Part shown: in pieces, positions 25,715-35,814 of the stretch | Numbering within the stretch: the first letter of the stretch is position 1 | How the letters are laid out: each line of letters starts with the position of its first letter | Assembly (NCBI RefSeq): GCF_018691265.1 | Contig: NW_024881282.1 | Location: 49,421,122-49,485,121 of the forward strand | Reading direction: 5' to 3' | DNA: 64,000 bases | Origin: Tyto alba | Lineage: Eukaryota > Chordata > Aves > Strigiformes > Tytonidae | Translations under genes and position numbers: made by a program | The notes under the pieces: model-generated | What the model was told of the DNA's origin: nothing | The model's database searches: none | What the model saw: the letters and a program-made list of their open reading frames with translations, nothing else

Positions 25715-28649
25715 CTGTGATTCCTAAAGAGACTAAGTCACCATTTACTATTTGAAATGCCATAGTTTGAATTTGTAACAAATATACAAATCCAACTCAC
25801 AGAGCTTACCCTTCTGAAATCAGATGAGGCACTGATTTAAAGCATTTCTAGTGAAACATATATGAGAAAAATTGTAGTAGCTTTGCTTTGAAAAGATTTT
25901 CCTCAAGCAAACAGGCCTCCATTCTGGAACACAGTCGAGACGAGTTCAGTTCGTTTCAGCCGAGGAAACCTTAAACCTTAAATGTCTATCTCTTCAATTG
26001 CAGGGTACCTGGGGAATTATTTGAGTTCTTCTTTAACTTTATATCATTATCAATACTTCACTGATTAGATTGGTACAGGAACTGCAGTGTCCAGAAGATC
26101 TGGCATCTCTCTTGTTCTATGAGGTCGTACCATAAATGAGAAATTAGCAGCAAAAAAACCCTTGCAAATTGAAATAAAAAAATAAGGGGGAAGCAAAATA
26201 GAAAAGGAGATGGAGGAACGCAGTACTGAAAAATCTACCAGAAAAATGTCAGCATCACACAACTCTGTCTCAGTTTTGGCCTCCTTCAGAACTGAGATTA
26301 GTTCCTTGTTTCAGTATTTCAGTATAACTCTAGTGTAAACTGCACTAGATTACATGATGCTTTGCTATATTCAAGCAATGAAATTGTTAGATCTGGTCCT
26401 TATATTTATGAACTTTCTTCTGTGTGTGGACCTTTTAATTTCTATGGAACTGCTCACAAGAATAAGTAGCCTCCATCATAAAGTAAAGTCTCCATCACCT
26501 GGACTTAAAATTGTGGCTATTTGTCATTTTAATATTTGTAATAGTTCTACTTATAAAAACAACAGTAAAACTTCTAGGATGAAACTTAATTTTATGCAAC
26601 TGATTGCAAAATTATAAGATTTCATGCTACAGCTTATTACAATAATTTCATGGCATCTGATTTACTGGAACTATATTACTTTACAATTTATGCTCTTTTA
26701 TAAAATAGTTAGGTCATATAGAGGCCAGGAGACATTTGCTATGTTATAAATATCAAAATCACAATTAATATTAAACAAAAATGTCTTCAATAGCATAATA
26801 CATAACTGTTTTAACCCATTTACCATGGAATGAGTCTGTGCAAATGAGACTTCCTTTATATAATCATATACATAGAAAATTGTCTTAGAACTATTAGTAT
26901 AGTCTTTAGGAACTCTCAAGTGTATATTTAACATTCAAGATTCATTGTATGTTGGCATTTGCACAACTGTTGCCTCTAAAAGCAGGTAAAGTGAATCATC
27001 ACAACAATGATTCCTTAGAGAATGCTTCTTTCTATCATGATGTGGTCTATTTTTCTGTGAAATCTTGGAAATTAAACTGTTCTTGGTAATTGTGTTTAAA
27101 CTCTTCTAAACTTAGAACTTGTTTGCATATGGGCAGTTGGAACACACTTGTACCCAGAACAGTTTTCAATTTAAAAAATCAGCTGTTTTCAATAATTATG
27201 TGCATGTTCATAGCATATGTGAGTTCCTGAATCACATTCGCTTTTTACAAATATTACATCTACATGCTAACTTACACCTTTTTTTTAACCAGTGTAGTAG
27301 ATAAAATTTCCCATATTCATGATTTCTTAAATTAGCTTTCACAGAATTTCTACACTTATTGAGGAGATATGTAGCATATGTCATATTGATCCCAACAGAT
27401 TTTAGGGGCAGGTTTGTTGCACTTAATCCAGAAAAGGCCAATGAAAATACACACCAACTCAAGATGTGCTTCTGGAAGCATAATACTTCATAATAAACAC
27501 TTTAAAAAGGGAAGCACAATACATATGAAGGTGTGTTTACCTCATCTCTCTAAAGGTGTTTGCTATACCATCTTCACGTATAACAAAAAAAGTAATTGAA
27601 TAAGGAACACTCCCACACTCCCTTACTCTTTTAATTCTTTATCAGAAGGGAAAATTTCAAAGGAAGATGAAATATCTTGTTAACTGTTGACACTGTTAGA
27701 AAGCTAGACAGGTTTTCAGGCTCAGAGTTCCACTATCAGATAAGAAACAAATAAAACATATAAATAAATAAATAAACTAATTATTGTCACAGCTTAGTCT
27801 GGCTTCTTTTAATTTCATGTTGCATGGTCACCAATCTAAATACCTTTTTATTAGGTATGATCTTTAGACTATCATGACTGTGACAACAGTACAAACACAA
27901 AAAAGGAAAATACTTAATTTTTCTAGTTCTTGATGGCTTATACAATTCCAAAAAATAGTCAGTATCAATAAATGCCTAAGTACGTGGTCAGTGAAATTTC
28001 TTATGTTAGGTTGTAGAAATTGAATTTAAAGTATAATCTTACACCTATTAAATATATTAGCTCATTTTTTTAAAACACTGTAATAATCTTAATATGATAG
28101 AGTAAAAACAGCATGGCTTTTAAAGGAATAGAAAAAAAATGAATCTATGCCACTGGAATCCTTGATTTCAGGAGAACAAGACTATTTCATTTATTTATCT
28201 ATATTTTCAAAAAGACTTTGATATTAAATGTGTCAAAAGGCTAAGCATAAATATGATGCTATACTTGTATTTGAAGACTTTGAATTTTATACTTTAAACA
28301 ATATACCAAGAATATTAATGGAATAACAAGAAAACACACATCTCTCTAAGTGGCTTCACAAAGATACAAATTCTAAAAGTAATTATTTTCATTTTGAAGA
28401 TTTTTTTCCATCAAACCCTAACTTTAATGTATTGTTCCCCCAAACAATAGAGGTTTAGAGTTTGTATTTGATTAAAGTGTTGCACGAAAATGTAGGATAG
28501 TCTATAGATTGAGAAAAACATCCCTCTCTGCATTTCACATTTGATGAATGAGGAGCTGCCTAGTTACCATAAGGGCTCTTCTCTGAGACACTTATAAGTA
28601 TGACACACCACACTTGAACCATGGCACGTTACAGGATTTATATATGAAT

Positions 28650-28985
28650 AGACCTGAGGACCAGAAGTGACTGATGTGATCATCCTGTCTGACCTTCTGT
28701 ACTCCAAGTGGCAAACATTCTCAGAAATAGGATTAGTGCCAGAACTTGAACCATATTTCATCTCATTTTAAAAACAGAATTCTCATCTCCCCTGGGAAGT
28801 CTCTTTCAATGTTTAATTGCACTTTCTGCTTTGAGATTGCATCTTATTTAGTCAAGTTTTTGGATCTTGTTATGCCTTTGACTGTCATGCTGAAAAACCT
28901 TTCCTTATACATCTTTTCCATGTGTAAGTGCCAGAGTGTCAAATAAGTTCTTGACCTTCTTTATAATGATAAAAAGAGGAGTTGA
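28650..28985 (-). mobile_element. Very old CR1-type LINE 3' part (reptile-like CR1)
   Basis: The plus strand reads GATGTGATCATCCTGTCTGA, then CCTTCTGTA, TTCAATGTTTAATTGCACTT, GTTATGCCTTTGACTG and finally GTGTCAAATAAGTTCTTGAC. This is the order of the antisense 3' half of the CR1 lineage abundant in turtles and crocodilians ('gatcatctagtctgacctcctgta ... cttagtcaagtcacc'). Its divergence from the avian CR1 copies in the window suggests an insertion that predates birds. Any reading frame is destroyed. Identification is from remembered consensus text. Borders are approximate, within about 20-30 bp. Confidence 0.7.
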
Positions 28986-31900
28986 TATCAGAAGAACAGG
29001 CCAATGTGCTGCAATCTAAGATCAAAAAAAGAAATGTCTTCATTACATAAAATTTACTTTCTATGGAATATTGGTGAGGAATTGAAATAGGCACCAGTGA
29101 TATGACACCAGGGAAAAATCCACACACACCTGAAGATTTTGGGGACTTGATAAGGGACAGAGAAGTATATGGAAGATCTCCTCAGCAATTTCTCTCCAAA
29201 CAATGGGAAATAAAAATATATTGAAGTTGAATCTTTGGTTAGGTAAACAGTATTCCAGGGACATTTTTTTCATAGAATCATAGAAAAGACAGTATTTATG
29301 TTTCTGGTGCAACACAACACTTTTAGATAATCATCTTTCAAATACATGACTTAAATATTTTCAAAAGGTAGAGAGGCACAAAATCTGAAATTTCCTTGAC
29401 CCAAAAGTGCTTGCCTGTTTTGAACAGTTGTTCATCTCAAACCCTTTCATCCTCTTTTTCTCCTTAAAAGAGAGAGGGCATAAACTCAAATTAGAAAATA
29501 TTTGCTGGAACAGGAAGGGTCAACCACATAATTACTGGCATCAAACAGAGTTGGATTGAGCCTTTAAAAATGGAGACACCATGTTAGCGTCATAATCTAA
29601 TTTTGAATCCTTCTGGATGAAAGTAATTATCATTATTATTGAATTTTATCCTTTTAGAGTGTGTCCTCTAGGGTGTTGCACTAATTGACTTTACTATAAC
29701 TGCAACTGTATTTTTATGCATTATCAGTCATATTAATAAATAAGCATTATAATTATAATGGTTCCAGCTGGGACTACTTTAGTTAAAGGTCATGTTTTGT
29801 TCAAAAGGTATACAGATTAAATGTTGTCAAGTTTAGAATTAAGAGTATAAAATGCAATTAAACTTCTTTTTATCTCAACTGTTCTCCCTGAAATTATGCC
29901 AGGAAAACTCACCTTCTAAAGTTAGATTTCATGCATTCTGTGTTGAAGTCCTGTGAAAGTTTATCCTAAGACTAAACCATGAAAGACTAAACATGACATT
30001 TTAGATAGAGAAAATAAATTGGAACAAATTTAAACCTTTTCTATTGAAAAGAACAAAATTTAAGAATGTTATTTGGTACAAATATGTGATTCCTGACTTT
30101 CTTGCTCTTTCCCATCTTTATTAAGTTTTAACTATATGCTTATCTCAAACTAACTTTTAGGTTTCCAGAGAATGCATTCTTATTTCAAGATACTAACACT
30201 TAAGCATTAGCCACTATATTTGGAACCTGATCACTGGAATCTACCATACCAAGACTGATTCAAACCAATGTTTGCCCAGTATGGGAATACCTTCATATTC
30301 TAATAGCAGTTTAGAAGATGAAGTTACTAGATAAATCACCAAAATGGGAAAAGAAAGCCAAAACAACTTTCACTGCTTAATTCAAATCCACACAATATTA
30401 TGATAATTGCAGTAAATTGAAATTGGTTTACTATGTGAATTTCAAAAAAACACCGAGAGCAAGATGAGTCCATCACAGTTTTTAAGGCATTTGCAGGGTT
30501 TTATAAAGGGTTTATTCTAATTTTTCCAAAACTTTCTTCATCACTTAGGGCAAACTCCCCGAGGTGGATGGGACACAGCAAAATTTCTGAAAACATTATA
30601 GCCTGGATACATATGATTAGACAGCTGCCAGAGAGCACACAGATACAACACAGAGGCAGAGCTTCTGCCAGTTATCAGCTTTCTGATTTTCAGCTGAGGG
30701 AACGAGTTTTAGAGATTCTGGCCAAAAGCCTGTGAAGAATACTGAAGTTCTATTTAAAACATTTATTTCTGCAAAGACTACAGTTTGAGAATGAAACATA
30801 TGAGTTCTAAGAATATGAATGAAAAATAAGGGCTTCCAACTAAAGTCAAAGCCAAGCTGGATATGCTGTGGGAACACAGAATCTGCTAAAGTACAGGCCA
30901 AATGAATATTCTTTCCTATTTATACTTGATGTGTTAGTTTTAATTGCCCTGGGCATTTGGTTAATAATAGAGAGATCTGTTTCATATTGGTTTGTCTGAC
31001 ACAAATATGGTACTAACTTCCACATATTATTTAATAAAGTAGTTGATTTTCACTCATTTGAGAGCTTCTTGGTGTAACTGTATTTGAAATATACTGTGAC
31101 TACTACTCCACTAAAAAGGCATGACAATATGTATCTAAAATATGAGTCAATGGGATCCAATATTTGGCTGCTACCTCTATTGTTGTTCTGATTTTAGACA
31201 CTAAACTGTACCCTTTATTTACAAAAATGTTTGATTTTAACCTCATGAGCCCTATTCTCTGACCAGTAGAGGATGCTCTCCTCTTAAATCCCCTGCAAAG
31301 TCACACAAAAGGCAGGAAAATCTTAACAATCCTAGGATCTTTTCATTCATAAAAAAATTTCTATATAAGGTCAGAAAAAGAGGGTGGAGGGGGTGACAAA
31401 TCCCTACACAAAGTACTGAGGGATAGCATACACTGTTCACTATCAGACATAACATGTGTCAAGTGAGATCAAGTATCTGCATATTTGTTAGGAAATTATG
31501 AAGAACATGTTCTGAAGACTGCTTTTGCCAATCAACCTCCCCATAAAACTCAGAACAGAACAATACAAACCACTACAGCAGTCCATAACATACCTTTGAA
31601 GATGCTTGAAGAAGCACATGGTATGCCTTTTATGCATCCAACCAGGAGTATCGCTACATTAAAATACAATGGTTACTTTTACTGTAATCCCATTAATTAC
31701 AGTATCTTCCAGCAATGTTGTGTTGGACACAATGCCATCAAATGGCCTAATCTGTTCATCCTCCTACTGGGAGAAGTGCATGTAATTCATGCAGGTATAA
31801 ATGAAGCTGCACCCTACTAACTAGAGGAGATGCAAGTGCTTGGAGACATTGGGTTCTGTACAAAAATAAAATACATGGTCAATATTACACTATTGATTTG

Positions 31901-32599
31901 CTATAAGTTTGCCTTAGTTTGAAGAAGAAAATGTAGCATTAATGAAGGCAGGGTTATATTGCTTGGATTCCCATACAAAGTCCCCTCTTTTCCTAATTTT
32001 GAGAGAAAAAATTTTAGGATACCAGAATGAAAAGTGGTTCTAGTGACAGGCTGATGGCACCGTGGTTGCACTGCAAAGAATTTACCTTCTATTCCCGCTG
32101 GATGTGGCCTGCAGTGTGACCACTCCATTGCTCCTGAAGAAAAATCCATCTGCTATTTCTTATGGGCCATAACAAACAAAAGGCAGACTTGAATTCATGT
32201 GCTATAATATCACTATTGAATGGAAATATTGAAAAAGCATTGCACACTGAATGAAACCAAGGAAATATGTGTCTGTCAGCAAGTTTCACTTCTCACATGT
32301 AAGCCTGCAAGGATAAGTATTTTGGGTCACAGTACATAACTGAAAAAACTGAAATGAGAGATAGTTATGCTTGAGCATTAGCAAAAGGTAAGGGTGATGT
32401 TAAGTGTAATAAGTTTGAAACACCAGGAACATGCAATTGTTCTGAAATCCCATTATGGAGATGTATTATTATTAGGTTCTGCTGTTGCCTCAGTAAGAGA
32501 AAGCATATAAAATACAAATCAGTGGGCACAAAGGTTGGGATGAAATCTTAAGACGTCAGTTTTCTAAACAAACTCACAAATCACTTCTTTTGCTTGGGA

Positions 32600-33160
32600 A
32601 GACAGATGCACCATTTTGAAGAGCCCCAAGAAAGAGAATGTAGAACACATGTCTTGCTGTTTTAGACTTCACAATCTAGCTGGAGAAACTTACTTTGTGC
32701 CAATAGGCATTGTGAACAACTCACAACTTCTCTGCCAATATGGCAATTTGCATAGCATTACCCATAATGCTTCACATCATGCCTTTGCTTTGAAAACAGA
32801 TTTAATTGAGCCTTGCTGAGCTGCATTAATGTGTCTGTTTAAATTGAGCAAATCTAATTAGCTCGCATGAAAGTTATGCCACCTCTGGTGCAGCAAAGCT
32901 AATGCAATTAAAGTCAGCCAGATGTATTGAGTATTGTAAACATGCAGCCTGACTGGTGGAGAATAGTTCAGTATTCATCAGAGACTGGACAGTTTTGTAA
33001 CACATTAACAGCAGCTGCACTCTCTACAGTGTACAATGATATATTATGCTGTGCATATGACTATTTTAAAATGCCAGGGATTCTGCATTCTACAACAGTA
33101 CATATTATAAGAACAGAACAATTTCATCTACATCTGTGCAAACCCGGTTCATTATTTTTT
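32600..33160. promoter_or_regulatory. Candidate conserved non-coding element / enhancer
   Basis: Visible motifs: a perfect octamer ATTTGCAT at 32746-32753, repeated ATTA/TAAT homeodomain cores (TTTAATTGAG near 32800, GCATTAATGTG near 32823, CTAATTAGCTC near 32855, GCAATTAAAG near 32903), and a CAGCTG E-box-type GCAGCTGC near 33012. Few simple repeats interrupt it and the base composition is balanced for this window. That texture is typical of developmental enhancers in vertebrate gene deserts. Function and conservation are inferred, not shown. The 78-codon opening at 32927-33163 is not considered coding. Confidence 0.35.
32728..32797. repeat. Locally duplicated octamer element, copy A
   Basis: Shares the ordered blocks TTCTC, CAATA, GGCAATTTGCATA, CATTACCCATAA, ATCATGC and CTTTGAAAAC with a second copy about 850 bp downstream. 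This copy is about 70 bp and contains ATTTGCAT. It lies within the candidate regulatory stretch. Confidence 0.75.
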
Positions 33161-33580
33161 TAAAGAGGTCACTTCTATATATAGCATTGCTTTGAAAATC
33201 TATATTTGCCAAACATTACATAGAGAAAGACTATTTATAATGGCAATAATTTCTAAAGTCCTTGACTATTTATGTGACTTTATGAACTGGATTTATGAAA
33301 AAGCTAGAACAAGACACTAATCAGAGTAACAGAAGAAACTCCAAAATGTTATTTGAAAATAATCAGAAGATACTTAACAAGGTAAAAATGTATTTTATTT
33401 GAACAATTAATTATTTTCACTAGAGATTCCTTGGACCAGATACCATGTTCTAGTTAGCTGCTATCTATAAACAGGAGAGTGCTGGAGATGCTCCCATGAT
33501 TTCTTATTATACTGATCTTAGTATCTGGTTTTGTAGAAGTCACACACAAAAAAAGTATTATAATTCCTGAAGGTCAAAGG

Positions 33581-33656
33581 TTCTCCTATCAATAAGGCAA
33601 TTTGCATAACATTACCCATAACACTACAAATCAAATCATGCTTTTTCTTTGAAAAC
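33581..33656. repeat. Locally duplicated octamer element, copy B
   Basis: About 76 bp, same orientation as copy A, with small insertions (for example CAAATCAAATCATGC where A has CACATCATGC). The central GGCAATTTGCATA.CATTACCCATAA block is nearly identical. It could be an old tandem duplication, or two fragments of an unrecognised repeat family. Confidence 0.75.
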
Positions 33657-34973
33657 CTCACTTAGGAGAGGTTCAGAGTTGGCTGCGTGTCTTCTATACA
33701 GTCGTTCATAGTTTCAGCTTTGCATTCCCTTCCCAAAATACCAAGTTGACTGAAAAAAGTTGAGTTTTCCCCTGATAATAGATAACCTTCTTCTTCCTCA
33801 TTTATTCCATTAAGCTATAATTGCTGCCAATGGTAACCAACTCTAGTGTTTCATACTGTGGAAAAGGCAATTGATATAAAATAAGGTATGTTGTGTTCTC
33901 TTTATTCTTCTTAGATCTTGTACGTACTACTTTCCTATCTGTAAACTGGACACAGTAGCACCTAAAGAAATTATGAATTGGGTTTCCCTGTCATCCCCCC
34001 CAAGAAAGTTTCAGATCCATAAACACTATAGAATGAAAGAAACATGTACAATTGAGTTGTTCAGAAGTAGTAAGTTAATCATAGATTAGAAAAATATTCA
34101 CAAAACATCTTGTGTTCATATTTTAAAAATCATCAGGTTTTGAGAATAGGAATAAAAACTATAAAAATAGAACCATTTCATGAGGAATTTGCTGTTTAAA
34201 AACTAATAACCTTTACACTTAAGAAAGAAAATAATCTTAAACATGTTAAAGTTTCCTGTATTCAGCTGTATGTCTTAAATTCTACACTTTTTAGTGTCTG
34301 AGGATATCTAAAGCTGACAAGGTAGTAAAACCCCATTTAAATACTTCTTTACTGTATTTTAGATTTTTCTGTAGAATCTTCACTGTAGAAAAGGAAAGGA
34401 TTTGATGAAGGGATGGCTTAACACATCATTTCTTCCCATGTTGTTTTTACTGTCTGATGTTTCAAGTCCCTGAAATAAGTGACAACAGCTTAGAAGCCAC
34501 TCTAAATGCTTTGTCCAATGAGTCACTGTTCTGTTACTTCACAATGATATGACCTTGTTCAACATGCAACCACATAAGGAGCATCTGAGGTATCAGTACA
34601 GTCTTTAAATTATTCCTGTACTGAGGGTGTTGCACAGTTACTTCCCTCCCACCTCTCTTCTCCCAGGCCAGGTCATGGCAATGGAATTGCAGTGGTATAA
34701 GGGTAAAAAGAAGCAGAATCTTGAATAAAATTCTGGAAAGAGTAATGAGTTACCCATTCTTTGGCTGAAGGAAGAATATGGGGAAGGAGGGAGGATCTTT
34801 TGTATTTTTGTTTGTTTCAGCTGCTGGACATAATACAGATTCTTCTGATGTTCTTCATCTTAATTTTATAAAAATGTCATTTTGTTGGGCACTAACATTC
34901 ATTACCACAAACAATTAACTGGTTTGGTCATCTCTTAAAAGTCATCATTTCAAGAAATGTCAAAATGCCTAAC

Positions 34974-35085
34974 ATTTCATAGAATCATAGAATAGTTAGG
35001 CTTGGAAGGGACTTTTAAAGGTCATCTAGTTCAACCAGATCTCCGCAGTGAGCAGGGACATCTTCAGCTAGATCACTAGCTTTGG
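34974..35085 (-). mobile_element. CR1 LINE 3'-terminal fragment
   Basis: Begins on the plus strand with TTTCATAGAATCATAGAATA, the reverse complement of the CR1 terminal octamer repeats, then GGCTTGGAAGGGACTTTTAA, GGTCATCTAGTTCAACC and GCAGTGAGCAGGGACATCTT, which are standard antisense CR1. Only about 110 bp of the 3' end remain. The body stops at about 35075-35085, some 70 bp before the retroviral relic, so the provirus did not interrupt it. Confidence 0.9.
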
Positions 35086-35228
35086 TGATGATGATTAAAT
35101 TTTTTTGTCACTGGAGACAAAAGACTGTCTCCAAAAGTGGAAGAGTAAACATCACATGCGGAGCCGCGGATGAACGACACGCCGAGACGGGTTCAGTGTG
35201 GAAGATAGAGCATCAATCACCATGTGTG

Positions 35229-35234
35229 TTTATT
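35229..35234 (-). terminator. LTR polyadenylation signal AATAAA
   Basis: TTTATT on the plus strand equals AATAAA on the minus strand. It lies about 16 bp downstream of the TATA box, as in avian retroviruses with a very short R region. Confidence 0.6.
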
Positions 35235-35249
35235 GGTCCAGGGTACATA

Positions 35250-35257
35250 TATTTATA
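35250..35257 (-). promoter_or_regulatory. LTR TATA box (TATAAATA)
   Basis: TATTTATA on the plus strand. A CCAAT motif on the minus strand sits at about 35297-35301, roughly 40 bp upstream in the LTR's own orientation. Position and spacing fit a U3 promoter. Present activity is unknown. Confidence 0.65.
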
Positions 35258-35368
35258 CAGACAATGATAATTATTATGCCTACTAGTCACTAGCTGATTG
35301 GCTTAAGCTCTAAAGGTCGTATTCGCATGGTCCACCTACTTGCAGTTAGCTTACAGCACAAGCTTCTC

Positions 35369-35535
35369 ATAACACTAAGTTTCTCATGTTACTATTTCTG
35401 ATTCCTCTTGACTTGTTTTCGATACACGACAGTACCATAACACAATGTTTCTCAGACCACCGTTACCATAACACTAGGTTTCTCAGACCACTATTCCTAA
35501 TTCCCCTTAACCTGTTTTCGACACACCACGGTACA
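35369..35535 (-). repeat. U3 internal duplication (three related modules)
   Basis: The string CATAACACTAAGTTTCTCA and its variants begin at 35369, 35436 and 35467 (plus-strand reading). The first and third modules extend for about 68 bp and both finish in the TGTTTTCGAYACACSACRGTAC pattern. The middle module is about 31 bp. Direct repeats in U3 are commonly enhancer duplications in retroviruses. That role is inferred here. Confidence 0.75.
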
Positions 35536-35692
35536 CAGGGCTGAAGCGTCCTTGACATTCCTCGTGTATCAGCAGCTGCGAGCAGCTGCAGGCAAACCCC
35601 AGTGAGGCCCAGCATCAGCAGCTAGAGCAGGCTCTGATCATACAATTGCTCGGTGGGCTCAGGACCCTTGTCTCTGAGCCATTCTCCAACAA

Positions 35693-35710
35693 TTCCCCCT
35701 TTTTCTTTTT
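35693..35710 (-). other. Polypurine tract of the retroviral relic
   Basis: Eighteen consecutive purines on the minus strand, ending GGGGGAA next to the LTR start. In retroviruses this is the plus-strand primer site. Its exact placement against TGTTGG confirms which LTR is the 3' one and fixes the element's orientation. Confidence 0.8.
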
Positions 35711-35814
35711 GTATGAGCAGAGCCTGCGCTAACGTTCATTCAAAGATTTTCTTAATACATGACAAGGCACAACTTAGGCAAGCAGGCTTACAATCTACTG
35801 GATAAAGGCACAGT
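35711..35814 (-). other. Residual internal sequence of the provirus
   Basis: About 100 bp between the polypurine tract and the LTR stub. It should be the region just before the 3' LTR (downstream of env), or a rearranged internal piece. No coding motif is visible. The deletion junction is at about 35814/35815, where GCACAGT meets ACCCTTGTCTC. The intact LTR has GGGCTCAGG before the same ACCCTTGTCTC. Confidence 0.65.

Larger units (their letters stand above)
15803..28649. other. AT-rich unique sequence, no gene seen
   Basis: No gene supported over almost 13 kb. Open frames such as 16043-16369 (minus), 21584-21790 (minus) and 24478-24774 (plus) are 68-108 codons, lack recognisable motifs and have no convincing splice context. 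Simple-sequence tracts inside it are listed separately. A CG-containing patch near 25930-25965 and the possible retroposed 3' end at 17440-17821 stand out from the background. Confidence 0.55.
28986..34973. other. AT-rich unique sequence with candidate regulatory DNA, no gene seen
   Basis: No gene could be supported. The longest opening, 31485-31820 (111 codons, plus), has no recognised domain. The stretch about 32600-33160 is dense in homeodomain- and POU-type sites and is described separately. A short stretch near 33928-33970 resembles the 'cctatctgtaaa' segment of the old MIR family of SINEs. Confidence 0.55.
35157..35691 (-). repeat. Retroviral 3' LTR, complete (535 bp)
   Basis: Starts TGTTGGAGAATGG on the minus strand at 35691 and ends in CA at 35157, directly beside the target duplication. 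It contains a TATA box, a CCAAT box about 40-50 bp upstream of it, and an AATAAA hexamer shortly downstream, giving a U3-short R-U5 layout with a U5 of roughly 70 bp. U3 contains duplicated modules at 35369, 35436 and 35467. CpG dinucleotides are still frequent at the U5 end (for example CCGCGG near 35164), unlike the surrounding DNA. This hints at a more recent insertion than the CR1 copies. Confidence 0.85.

Noticed and set aside
29271..29286. CATAGAATCATAGAA resembling a CR1 terminus
   Set aside because: Only about 15 bp match and no CR1 body follows on either side; it could be a tiny remnant but cannot be supported.
31485..31820. 111-codon plus-strand frame
   Set aside because: Longest opening outside repeats but unrecognisable, and of a length expected by chance in 64 kb read in six frames.
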